Source: Pusillimonas sp. T2 (GTDB taxonomy: Bacteria > Pseudomonadota > Gammaproteobacteria > Burkholderiales > Burkholderiaceae_B). Taken from it: a stretch of 64,000 bases of DNA. Position numbers and translations under genes: made by a program. Under the pieces are notes generated by a model, which worked only from the letters and a program-made list of their open reading frames with translations, made no database searches and was not told where the DNA came from. The stretch is taken from positions 1-64,000 of the forward strand of contig NZ_NIQA01000007.1 in NCBI RefSeq assembly GCF_002236805.1. The letters run 5' to 3'. This document shows, piece after piece, positions 24,795 to 34,201 of the stretch. Every line of letters begins with the position of its first letter. Position 1 is the stretch's first letter.

Positions 24795-26744
24795 TTAAGC
24801 AGCGATTTTTTGCTGGGCCTTGATTCGTTCGACCACTTGGGTCACGTATACCTCTTGCATTTTGAGCGCGGCATCCGGCGGCGCCTCACCCTTGGCAATA
24901 GAACTAAGGATCATTTCCCAGCGGGCGGTTGTGGCGACATCGGTCAACCAGGCAGGCAATCGTCCAACCGTCTGGCGCGCCAACGCGGTAGAGAAAATCT
25001 CATCGCGCCGGCTACCCTTTTTCTTCTTTCGCTCCAGTAACTGGCGTTGGATCAGGTTCGCAATTACCACGTCTCGTGTACGAGACGTGCCGATACCGGT
25101 AGACTCACGCAACATTTGTCGCTCTTGGTCCGAGCGGGCGAATTTGCTGGCATTCTTCATATCCTCAATCAGCGTACCCTCGGTATAACGCTCTGGCGCA
25201 GTGGTTGTGCCCTGATGCACTTTGCCGCCCACCGCCCGTACACACTCGCCAACATCACTCGCGGACAGAACCGCGACCGTATTGCTAACCTTGGTTTCAG
25301 TGGTGTCCGGCAAACCCTCTTCATCAGCCTCTGATACCTCCGACTTGTAAAGGGATTTCCAACCGAGATGGACATCTTCACTGGCGCTAGCCTTGAACAC
25401 CTCTGAGCCAAAGTGGACCTCAAATGCACACTTCGTTTGCACATGCGGGGGGTGAAATTGCGCAATAAAACGGGTGCAAATTGCCTCGTAAACGGCCGCT
25501 TCAGCGCGTGTGAGCGCGCTGACATCGGGTATCTTCGTGGTAGGAGCTAACGCGTAGTGTTCGTCAAGCTTTTCGTCGTTAAACGCGGCTGACTTGCGGG
25601 CGGTATCTACGCCTTCACATGCATGAGACATCAGGGCGCGAAGCAAACTCACCAATTCTGAGGCCTGACCATGCAGGCTTTCTGGGTAGTATTCGCAATC
25701 AGTTCCGATGTAGGTAATAGCCTGATGCTGTTCATACAGCGTTTTGGCTGCGGCACTGATCTCCGTAACGTTCAGGTCATACTGGCGAGCCACGAAACTT
25801 TGCAGGGTTGCCATCGAGAACGGCAGCGGTACGGCCTTCTCAACCGTTTTGGTTGTGCACACCTTAACCACACCCTGCTCGCCTTGTTGCAGGCGCTTAA
25901 GTACACCTTGGGCGGTGGCCAGATCAAGCATTCGTCCTTTGTCGTCAAATCCAGACCCACCGGGCGCAGCTTGCTCATTCTTGACCCATCGCACTTGCGC
26001 CCCATTCTCGAGTTGTGCGATAGGAACATAAAAGGGTTGAGGCCTAAAATTGTCAATCGCCAGATCCCGCATAACCACCATCGCGAGTACAGGAGTCTGA
26101 ACGCGGCCTACCGACATCGTCCGAATTCCAGTAAGTTGTTGCATGGCCATCGAGGCGTTCATGCCTAATAGCCAATCCATCGCCTGACGTGTTTGAGCGG
26201 CTTGACGCACTCGGACCCATTTGGGCGAACCGTTCTTCTCAAGAGCTCGAACAGAACGACTCAAGTCCTCTTCGGCGAGGGAGTTAATGACCACGCGATC
26301 AAATTGGCCGGCAGCTGGGTCAAGTCCAAAGAACTCCATAAGTTCATCAAAGATAAGCTGCCCCTCGCGGTCAATGTCACACGCGTTGACAATACTCTTT
26401 GCCTGTTTAGTCAGTCGTTGCACTATCTTTATTTGCCGACCCTCAACCTCTTTGCCTTCCTTCGTTCGTTCTTTCTTGGCAACAAAGACAAACTTCTTGG
26501 GAATCAGAGGCAGAATATTGAAATAATTTTTTTGCTTCTCAGGATCTATGCCCTCCAGATAAGCTCCGGGACGCGCCATTTCGATCATGTGACCCCAAAG
26601 GGGAACGACCGCATCGCCGTTACTCAACAAGGAATACCCGTTTTCCCGTTTGCTCGTGCAGCGCTCCTGCTTGCACAACACCTTGACCAGCGCGTTAGCC
26701 ACCAAGGGTTTCTCGGCCACCCATAAACGTTTGATCGCTGCCAT
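24795..26744 (-). CDS. topB: Plasmid-type DNA topoisomerase III
   Basis: A 649-residue type IA topoisomerase. It passes one strand through a transient break and decatenates replicating or transferring DNA. Toprim motifs: LWVAEKPLVANALVKVL at the N-terminus and NACDIDREGQLIFDEL (DxDxE). The domain with SVGRVQTPVLAMVV is typical. The active-site region reads AITYIGTDCEYYPESL, so the tyrosine is kept but the usual Y-P-R-S-D is Y-I-G-T-D. No C-terminal zinc ribbons. It sits 12 bases after the Strawberry-notch helicase gene. A second, canonical TopB is encoded at 61285. Confidence 0.9.
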   Translation of the reverse strand: MAAIKRLWVAEKPLVANALVKVLCKQERCTSKRENGYSLLSNGDAVVPLWGHMIEMARPGAYLEGIDPEKQKNYFNILPLIPKKFVFVAKKERTKEGKEVEGRQIKIVQRLTKQAKSIVNACDIDREGQLIFDELMEFFGLDPAAGQFDRVVINSLAEEDLSRSVRALEKNGSPKWVRVRQAAQTRQAMDWLLGMNASMAMQQLTGIRTMSVGRVQTPVLAMVVMRDLAIDNFRPQPFYVPIAQLENGAQVRWVKNEQAAPGGSGFDDKGRMLDLATAQGVLKRLQQGEQGVVKVCTTKTVEKAVPLPFSMATLQSFVARQYDLNVTEISAAAKTLYEQHQAITYIGTDCEYYPESLHGQASELVSLLRALMSHACEGVDTARKSAAFNDEKLDEHYALAPTTKIPDVSALTRAEAAVYEAICTRFIAQFHPPHVQTKCAFEVHFGSEVFKASASEDVHLGWKSLYKSEVSEADEEGLPDTTETKVSNTVAVLSASDVGECVRAVGGKVHQGTTTAPERYTEGTLIEDMKNASKFARSDQERQMLRESTGIGTSRTRDVVIANLIQRQLLERKKKKGSRRDEIFSTALARQTVGRLPAWLTDVATTARWEMILSSIAKGEAPPDAALKMQEVYVTQVVERIKAQQKIAA

Positions 26745-26755
26745 TACGTCCCCCT

Positions 26756-29700
26756 TTAACCTACTTGACGAATAGCTTGTGCGTCGGGAGCATCCAGCCC
26801 TTCCAGCAAATCACCAACCATCAGCTCATCGACATCAGGCGCTACTTGGGGCTCCGGCTCATCAAATGCCAGGTCAAGTGTTTGCAACATGTGGCGCCTG
26901 CGCTCTGCTGCCTCAAGCTTCTCCCGACGCTCCTGCTCAAGGCGCTGTCCCAGTCGTACGTAGTACGTCTGTTCAACTTGTTCAGCCAGGTGCCGTGTTC
27001 GCCACTGATTTCTTGGCACATACAACTGCAAGCCAAGGGCCTTGCCCACAATCGTCATGAATTGCGCAAGCTCGTCACGATCCACGGGGACCTGCATACC
27101 TACATAGGTAGTCGATTGCGAAGCAGGCGTGCGTTGACTACGGGTACGGAAATTGAAGGGATACGTGCAGTTAGGCGAATCAGAGTCTTCCCCTCGTTCC
27201 TGGCACCATTGCAACCGATCCTGGGCAAACGCAGCGCGCATCGCGCGAACGTTCTTATCCTTCTCGCTTTTGTTCATCTCTATCATCAACACGCTCTTAG
27301 AGGGGTTGTAGACAAGCGCATCGGACTTAAGCTCGCCGTCTCTTCCCAGATCCACAGCCGCACGAAAACTTGTCGCGGCCACGTACTGAGCAGGAACATT
27401 TCGCGGCTGAGCCCCTTCCCCCGTTACGCTGTCGAAATAATGATGATGGCATAGACGAACGAAATCCCGAACCATCTCGGTATTCGACAGGCGGATGGGG
27501 AAGTCAACTCCGTTGAGGTCTTGGCGCGCCCCCCAGGCGTTCTTTTTGATCAACACCGCGCGATGCTTAATTCCAAGCTCATCGCTGTACATAATCGCAC
27601 GGCCAAGCCGGGTAGCACGTGCCCACTGCTCAGCTTCAAACATATTGCCGGCCAACACCGATTGGCGTCGCGTACGCGGGCCCGGGGTATGCATTGCCAG
27701 TCGTTCGATGAACGTCTGGCGAGCTTGGACTCCTCGAAACGCATCAAAAACATTGGAGCGCACATCGATCAAACTACGCCAACCCAACCTCCCCTCGAGC
27801 TCGCCACCGGGCTCGGTCTCGAGCTTGAACTCACTGATTTTCATTAACGAAGCCGCAGATACGGTTTGCACGCGCGTATCACCTGGTCGAACCAGATGAA
27901 GCTTCCACTTGGACAAACTTGTTTCTCGATTCACAGGTGGTAAATCCACGCCAACGACAAGCCACCGATCCTGAAAGAAATTAAAGCGTCCGTCATCAGG
28001 CTCGACCGTCATGATCTGCCCGGGAACGAGCTTAGGCAGAATGTGTTTGACGAATAATTGACGCTTGTGCACAAGCTTCACCGAGTTCTCTTCCGGTTGT
28101 GCCAACGCCTGTTCGATGTCCTGGGCCCCGGCGTCAGCAAGCGCCATAACTTTCTTGGCATCAAAGACCCGGTCGGCTTTGGAAACCACAGCACTTAAAT
28201 CGGGTAGCGTCACTGCTGGGTAAGGCGCCCGCCAGCACTGGGCGAATCGACCGTACAGCCAATGACTCTTGTCATAGGACAATGTGCGCTCTAAGCGAAG
28301 CGATTGTCCGATATCGCCATTTGTTGATGAATGAATGGCTCGGCCCAGATTCAGGTAATAGACCCGAGCCCGCCCTTCGTGCAGGTTGTAAAGCTTCATG
28401 GAATGACCTGAGCGTGAAACCAGCCCAGCGTATGCCTCGTGCTGACGACGTCCCGGGTGATAAGCACTGACCGCCACCCATTTGCCACCAAGCGTCTGCA
28501 AACCAACCACTGGATCTTGCACTCCATCTTGATCGGCTCGATCTTCTAAGGCAGGCTCTCCGACCACCCTCGCTTCTGCTTGCGCTTTTGCAAGGGACTC
28601 GATCAACGATGCTACGAAGACATTTTCATGCTCCTGCGGTGTGCCACGCACTTGATCAGTGACAATCCTGGCCTGGACAACGCCTGGCGGGAACTGCGAG
28701 GTGACCCTTTCATCAGACGAAAGTGCCTGGGTTGAACTCTGGACGCGCTGTTCGATATCATCCCACGTCATTGGCTGATAGTCCTCCGTATACTCAAGAA
28801 GTTTGAAGTACACAGGGCTATCAAAGGCGGATGTCAACGCAAGCTCCTCTGGGGGGCCCCACGCTTTGCGTGTCGATACGGTGCTCGCACGCCAATCAGC
28901 GTTATCTATGCCCCCCTCTTCCAAACTCTGCTCAAGCAGAGCATCTTCATACGCTTCGACAATCTCGTCGTAAACCGTCTTCTGCGCGGCTGGTGCTAAC
29001 AACACCAACCGTTGGGTGAGAAGCGAGGCCATACCGTGATAGTTCTGCAAGCGACGGATATCAATGTCCAGCCGGGACGCAATGCTGGGGTTCTCCATGA
29101 GAAACTCTGTGCAAACTCGGTCGCCTATTGGATTCAGAATGTCGGGTACCGAGTCAATCACAGCGGCGTTGTCACGCGATGAGCGGATATTTGCCGACAA
29201 GTCCTGCAATTTTCTGTTCTGCATCATCAACGAGCGGTATTCGGCAAACAGCCCGGCGGTCAAGATGCTGATCTTTGGGGGAATTACCTGATCGAATCGA
29301 TTCACCCGACCCAGCAGCTGTACTCGCGTGATCGCGCTCTCCGGAATCTGGAACTCAATCAATTCACGCTGATTTGTATTGGCAAAACGAGGTGACGCAT
29401 GCATCGACAGCCCCGTAGCAGCGGCTACGTTGATAATCAATGCATGGGTGTTCGGGTCATTGTTAAAGTCAGACACCGACTTCATAATTTGTGTCTTTGA
29501 CCGATCGCGTCGGGTAATTCGTACCCTGCCTGATAAATCCTGTGCATCAACTGGATCGAGCTGATAGTTGCGACCCGATACCTCCTTTATGGTGATGCCG
29601 GCGGCCGCAAGCTTTGCTCGAATCGCGTCAACTGGAACGATAGGCAAGGCTGGCAGCTGGTTGATCTGCTCAGCGATCTTTTGAACACCTTGCTCGAATT

Positions 29701-32700
29701 TATCGATCAGATCAGCAGCCAGGCCCGGAACTTCTTTAAGTGAACTGATCGCTTTGATCCGTGCTGCCTCTGCGCCCTTGTTGCTCTGCATGGTGTCTGG
29801 CTCGCTGACACTTACCCCCCCAATGCGAGCCAAAAGCGAACGCATAAGATCTGCGATCACCGGCATGCGTATGTCTTTGACCAACTCATCGACCCGTGTG
29901 CCAGTGGCAAGTTGGTCGGCCAAGGCGCGTGTCAGTCGATCATCGCCCCGTTGCCGCGCCTGCTTTACCTGCTCAGTAATTGCCTGCAATTCCTGCTCGA
30001 TAAACTGACGCACAAACGTTTCACCTGTCTCCTCAAAGACAATGACGGGCTTGCGGTCCTCGCGAACAGCTTGAATTGCTCGCTCTACAGCCTGATCGAC
30101 CAAAACGGCGGCCATAGTTCGACGCATTGCTTGATAGATTGCGCTGCCGGTACCGAACGAGCTTTTGAACAAATGGCCGGCATTGGAGCGCATCGTCTGG
30201 GCAAACGCTGACTGACTGCGCTCGAATTCTTCAATAAGACGCAAATCCGCCTGTGATTGAGTCACCCACTCGTTGATCGTCTCAATTGTTTGAATTTGAG
30301 GGCCTTGGCTCGGCATAAGGCCGAATTCCTCAATATTCTGAACAGCGTCCGCACTCTGAGGGTCGCGGTACAGCACCGTTACGGCCATGCGATCTAAGTT
30401 CTGCTGATGTGCGCGCACTCGTGCAAGTTCGAGTTCCTCCAGGCCAGCTTGGATCACCTGCTTGCGCTGATCAATTCGGCTCATCGCCTCGCTTTCGGAT
30501 ACGCCACCGACCAAGGCTCGAATACGCTCATACGCCTTATTGGCCTGCGTAATGGCCTGCTGGGTCTGTTGATTCATACGCTGCAACGCATGGTTAACTT
30601 CACCCGAGAGCATCGCCATCATGCCCAACACTTCGGACACCTTCGCGACTACCTGTTCATTACGAGAGAAATGTGCCTCGTCAACAAGAACGTTGAACTC
30701 GATCTTAGAAAGATCGTGCTCGCGCCGGATGAACGCACCGTCCATGGCCAGCATGCTGCTGAAAATCTCCGCAAAATCGTGCCCACCCCTGGCCATCAGG
30801 TCGGACAATACCGAAACGCTCATGTTCTCTGGGAAAGCCCTGGCGTAAAGACGCAGGTTCTGCGCGTTTCTGGCCCAGGTCGCCGAGGAATAAACCACAG
30901 ACCAGGCGCTCGTAGTCAGATCACTGATCTGATTGGCAGTGTTTGAATCGGCTCCCGCAGCAATATGCGACTCGTCAGCAATAATCAAAGCATCGGCGCA
31001 ATGCTTTTTGAGCCACGCCCATTTGGCGGAATTCTCCTGACTCAGTTGCGAGTACGTGGTAAAGACTATATTGGCCCCGGTCTCCCAGGGTGACGCACCC
31101 GAGGCCATCATCTTCTTTAGTTCGCCTGCTGGCGTCGCCGACGCAAGCACGCGGCCCCCATCGCCCATATCCAGAATGTCACCATCAGCATTAGTGATGA
31201 GGGGTCGAAAACGGTGCCATTCACCAATGTCATTCAGGTCACGGGCAAGATCCGAGAACAACGTGGAGCGGTCTGTAATGAAGATCACCGGGTGCCTGTT
31301 CTTAAGTGCCCAGGTAGCAAACGCGCTGATAACACGCCCCTTGCCGATCCCGGTTTCATCGCCAATGATGAAACCCTTGTTGGCCAGCAGACGCCGAACA
31401 CCCAGTCCAACGGCATCAATCTGCTCGGGAGAGAAACTGTCGGCCAAAGTCTCCTTGCCGAAGCCAAGTTCAGCACTGACAAACTCATCGATCTGACCGT
31501 ACTCCTGCTCCAGCGCGTCAAGAGCGTAACTAAGCGATGATTGAATGTTCTTTGGAACCATCGTACTAGCTGGCCCAATACGCGACATCGCCAGGTAGGG
31601 GCGTTGCAGCTTGTTCTCGGCTCGGGTTAGATAATCCAGGGAAATTGAGTCATCCGTACCTTCGTCCGGACGCTGCAGCCGCACCAACGTTTCATCCACC
31701 AGAGTCTTGGCCATGTCCCAGGAATCAACAACGGGTAAGGCCGTTTTCTGCGAAAAATCGCGCCGCCGATGCACGTCGGTCTTACGAAACAATACGAGAC
31801 GCACCCCAGCACTTTCTGTGCCGTCACGTAGAAGCCATTGAGGGATGTCGAACACCTGTTCGACCACCCCCTTGTTCTCCAGTTCCAGTAACCATTGTTT
31901 GGTCGCGCTATCGAGCCCACCTGGGCTTGCATTCAGCTCAACTTGCACAACAACTGTACCGTCTTCTTCCAACTGGCCGATACTTGTGGATAACAAGCTG
32001 TTCGCCTGCTCAGCATCGCGGGCCTTCACAACTATGTGGGCTGGCTTGATATCGTCATTTGGCGTATTCTCATCCAGGCGGAACGTCGCCTTGGACCAGT
32101 ACACCTGCATAGCTTCTGGTGCCGCCTGCTGCACGGCAACGGGCTCGGCGAACAATCCGAAATTTATTGGGCTCACTGGCCCAAGGGCGCGCACCACCTG
32201 ACCAGTCTGAGGCGCCCCCACCAGGCGATGGGTCAACACGGCGAGCGGTAGGCTTGCACTGGTTTGTGCTGCCTTCTTCCTGATAATGTCCAGCACCGGG
32301 ATCATTTGCTCGAAATACGTAGCGTCGCTCCAAGCACCTGGCGCGCTCGTGGAGTTGTTCAACAGGGTGCTGGCCATGAGCGTATCGAGCGCCGAAGCCA
32401 TATTCACCCATTGCTCATCGGTCAGCTGGTCCAGGTCTTTTGCCCAGATCGCTTTGACGAATCTGGCTAGGTCGGTCTCGCGAATCGGCTCTCCCTTCTC
32501 AACAGCAACCAGAAGGCCTGCGACGTTTTGACGCAGATCGATTGATGTCCTGCAGCGAAGAAACATCGGACGCGGCAAAGACTCGTTCTCTTCAATAAGG
32601 ACTTCGTCGGCTGAGACCACAAAACGCCCCGATGCTCGCTCGTAGACTTTCTCGCCTGATGCGTTCCAACCCAAATACGTTGCGGCCGTGATTGCGCTTT

Positions 32701-33088
32701 GAACATCTTGTGTCTCTGCGGCAGAGCTATTAGGCTCTTGCTCGGCGTTTTGGCTGGATTGAGCTACCGGGGCTGCGGCCTTAACAACGGTTGGATCGGG
32801 CAGGATGAACTCTTTCGTACCCATCAGCTCAGACGTTACTTCGGGCCAAAATGGTTTGAATTGATCCGGATTGACCAACTCACCCTGGCGGATCTTGCGA
32901 ATTAATAAGCCCCCGTTATTGGAAGCCACATAGCCAGCTTCCTGTATCAAACGTTGAAACAACTCGGATCGTGGCGCAACACCAGAGATAACTAAATAAT
33001 GACTCGCCCCCTTGTTGTACGGCATGATCTTGAGCCGTGCCCCGTCAGGGTCGTTCAGTTGAATCCATCGTTGTTTGCGCTCGCTCAT
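26756..33088 (-). CDS. Giant Strawberry-notch-like (SBNO) helicase/ATPase
   Basis: 2110 residues, the largest gene here. Residues 1-500 are a variable N-terminal region. The AAA_34/SBNO helicase core starts at about 550: Walker A GDETGIGKGR (576-585), AVIFITDRSTLFSDLA-type motif Ia, IVFTTYSQLSQE, and DESH (about 705-708) in LIIADESHIAAG, then VVYSSATWA. The second lobe is recognised by NVAAATGLSMHASP and QLLGRVNRFDQV. The C-terminal 700 residues are unassigned. Plasmid and phage SBNO proteins are thought to remodel DNA or protein-DNA complexes (family knowledge is limited). Transcribed with topB and, upstream, the Q-rich protein and YqaJ exonuclease. Confidence 0.85.
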   Translation of the reverse strand: MSERKQRWIQLNDPDGARLKIMPYNKGASHYLVISGVAPRSELFQRLIQEAGYVASNNGGLLIRKIRQGELVNPDQFKPFWPEVTSELMGTKEFILPDPTVVKAAAPVAQSSQNAEQEPNSSAAETQDVQSAITAATYLGWNASGEKVYERASGRFVVSADEVLIEENESLPRPMFLRCRTSIDLRQNVAGLLVAVEKGEPIRETDLARFVKAIWAKDLDQLTDEQWVNMASALDTLMASTLLNNSTSAPGAWSDATYFEQMIPVLDIIRKKAAQTSASLPLAVLTHRLVGAPQTGQVVRALGPVSPINFGLFAEPVAVQQAAPEAMQVYWSKATFRLDENTPNDDIKPAHIVVKARDAEQANSLLSTSIGQLEEDGTVVVQVELNASPGGLDSATKQWLLELENKGVVEQVFDIPQWLLRDGTESAGVRLVLFRKTDVHRRRDFSQKTALPVVDSWDMAKTLVDETLVRLQRPDEGTDDSISLDYLTRAENKLQRPYLAMSRIGPASTMVPKNIQSSLSYALDALEQEYGQIDEFVSAELGFGKETLADSFSPEQIDAVGLGVRRLLANKGFIIGDETGIGKGRVISAFATWALKNRHPVIFITDRSTLFSDLARDLNDIGEWHRFRPLITNADGDILDMGDGGRVLASATPAGELKKMMASGASPWETGANIVFTTYSQLSQENSAKWAWLKKHCADALIIADESHIAAGADSNTANQISDLTTSAWSVVYSSATWARNAQNLRLYARAFPENMSVSVLSDLMARGGHDFAEIFSSMLAMDGAFIRREHDLSKIEFNVLVDEAHFSRNEQVVAKVSEVLGMMAMLSGEVNHALQRMNQQTQQAITQANKAYERIRALVGGVSESEAMSRIDQRKQVIQAGLEELELARVRAHQQNLDRMAVTVLYRDPQSADAVQNIEEFGLMPSQGPQIQTIETINEWVTQSQADLRLIEEFERSQSAFAQTMRSNAGHLFKSSFGTGSAIYQAMRRTMAAVLVDQAVERAIQAVREDRKPVIVFEETGETFVRQFIEQELQAITEQVKQARQRGDDRLTRALADQLATGTRVDELVKDIRMPVIADLMRSLLARIGGVSVSEPDTMQSNKGAEAARIKAISSLKEVPGLAADLIDKFEQGVQKIAEQINQLPALPIVPVDAIRAKLAAAGITIKEVSGRNYQLDPVDAQDLSGRVRITRRDRSKTQIMKSVSDFNNDPNTHALIINVAAATGLSMHASPRFANTNQRELIEFQIPESAITRVQLLGRVNRFDQVIPPKISILTAGLFAEYRSLMMQNRKLQDLSANIRSSRDNAAVIDSVPDILNPIGDRVCTEFLMENPSIASRLDIDIRRLQNYHGMASLLTQRLVLLAPAAQKTVYDEIVEAYEDALLEQSLEEGGIDNADWRASTVSTRKAWGPPEELALTSAFDSPVYFKLLEYTEDYQPMTWDDIEQRVQSSTQALSSDERVTSQFPPGVVQARIVTDQVRGTPQEHENVFVASLIESLAKAQAEARVVGEPALEDRADQDGVQDPVVGLQTLGGKWVAVSAYHPGRRQHEAYAGLVSRSGHSMKLYNLHEGRARVYYLNLGRAIHSSTNGDIGQSLRLERTLSYDKSHWLYGRFAQCWRAPYPAVTLPDLSAVVSKADRVFDAKKVMALADAGAQDIEQALAQPEENSVKLVHKRQLFVKHILPKLVPGQIMTVEPDDGRFNFFQDRWLVVGVDLPPVNRETSLSKWKLHLVRPGDTRVQTVSAASLMKISEFKLETEPGGELEGRLGWRSLIDVRSNVFDAFRGVQARQTFIERLAMHTPGPRTRRQSVLAGNMFEAEQWARATRLGRAIMYSDELGIKHRAVLIKKNAWGARQDLNGVDFPIRLSNTEMVRDFVRLCHHHYFDSVTGEGAQPRNVPAQYVAATSFRAAVDLGRDGELKSDALVYNPSKSVLMIEMNKSEKDKNVRAMRAAFAQDRLQWCQERGEDSDSPNCTYPFNFRTRSQRTPASQSTTYVGMQVPVDRDELAQFMTIVGKALGLQLYVPRNQWRTRHLAEQVEQTYYVRLGQRLEQERREKLEAAERRRHMLQTLDLAFDEPEPQVAPDVDELMVGDLLEGLDAPDAQAIRQVG

Positions 33089-33175
33089 GGCTACCTAACC
33101 GTCATGTTGCTATCGAATAAGGAAACGGTGGCGCAGCGATTGCGCTGGCCACCGAATGAATGGCACCGCTCTAAC

Positions 33176-34129
33176 TTAGAAGCGAACCGCTGGGCCGCGC
33201 TGTTGCACTTGCTCAGGAACTGGTTGATAACCTGCGGCGGGCTGAGCGTGAGCAGCTTGTTGCTGAAACTGAGGAGCCTGCGCTTGCTGGTGCTGACCTT
33301 GTTGTTGATGTTGCCCTTGATAGGTATTAGGCTGCTGATTGTGCTGTGCCTGTTGTACTTGGTCGGGCGCTGCTTGGTAGTGAGTGGTTTGCTGACGCGC
33401 TGCCTGGGCGGCGACCTCTGCTGCAACAATTGCCGCTGGGTCAATGCCTGCATCATCAGTCGATTCGTTAGGCTTTGGAGCCTTCTGACGGTTGATTTCA
33501 GCAGTTTGCTCGGCACGTTGCTTGAGAAAGCCGACGGCACCATCGACCCAGGCCTTGAGCATGGTGTGATCACGCACCGGACGGTTCTGATGCATAAGCG
33601 GGTGACCATTCTGACCGACAAGAGGAGGCGTCTCGGGCAGCTTATCCAACGGCTGGCCGTTGGTGTCTTTGCCATAGTAGGGAGGAATCGGGTCGTTCGA
33701 CAGGGCAGGCACGCGCACTGAGGTCCAAACACGATCCTTTTCGAGAACCTTGCCGTCTGGGAACTTATGGCCAGCTGGCAAAACGCCAGCACGGATGACG
33801 ACTTCGTTGGAGAATCCGGGCTCGCTACCGGCAACCGACAACAAGCGTGCAATCAAATGAGCTGCCGTGTAGTTCACGTTTCCATTGTTAGCGAAGTTAA
33901 ACGACAAACTGGTTGAGTCGTGAAAATACATGGTTAACGACTCGGACAGACCGTACTCAGCGGACTCATTCTTGCGAATATCAAGACGAGTGATGTAGCC
34001 GGAGATCGATTCAAAGGTATCGAAGAGCTTGACGCCATTCTCAACGCCGATAGGCACAGAAATGTTGCCCTCTTTCAGGTTAAGTTGGGCGAATTGAACG
34101 TTGCTGCTTTGGCGCTTGTGAAATGCCAT
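33176..34129 (-). CDS. Q-rich, possibly ssDNA-binding protein
   Basis: About 317 residues from the ATG at 34129 (MAFHKRQSSNVQFAQLNLKEG), which has AGGAGG upstream. Residues 1-130 look beta-rich (NISVPIGVENGVKLFDTFES; GYITRLDIRKNESAEYGLSE; LTMYFHDSTSLSFNFANNG). From about residue 235 the chain is a Gln-rich disordered tail (QQGQHQQAQAPQFQQQ) ending AVRF. A folded N-domain plus Q-rich tail with a terminal Phe is the layout of SSB proteins. It lies between the SBNO helicase and a YqaJ exonuclease. The DNA-binding role is inference; no OB-fold or annealase signature is certain. Confidence 0.6.
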   Translation of the reverse strand: MAFHKRQSSNVQFAQLNLKEGNISVPIGVENGVKLFDTFESISGYITRLDIRKNESAEYGLSESLTMYFHDSTSLSFNFANNGNVNYTAAHLIARLLSVAGSEPGFSNEVVIRAGVLPAGHKFPDGKVLEKDRVWTSVRVPALSNDPIPPYYGKDTNGQPLDKLPETPPLVGQNGHPLMHQNRPVRDHTMLKAWVDGAVGFLKQRAEQTAEINRQKAPKPNESTDDAGIDPAAIVAAEVAAQAARQQTTHYQAAPDQVQQAQHNQQPNTYQGQHQQQGQHQQAQAPQFQQQAAHAQPAAGYQPVPEQVQQRGPAVRF

Positions 34130-34201
34130 GATGGCCTCCTGAAGAAATAATGAAAGGGTTTTGCGTACCACGATCTATGGGGTCACAGGTGGGAAAATGC
34201 G

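Noticed and set aside
33240-33420. CAG/CTG-rich repeats as a possible CRISPR or tandem array
   Set aside because: They encode the Gln-rich tail in frame, with irregular spacing and no spacer-repeat structure.
33091-33852. 253-codon minus-strand frame over the Q-rich protein gene
   Set aside because: Alternative frame of the same strand giving a Ser/Arg/Leu-rich product; the Q-rich frame has a strong ribosome binding site and sensible start.
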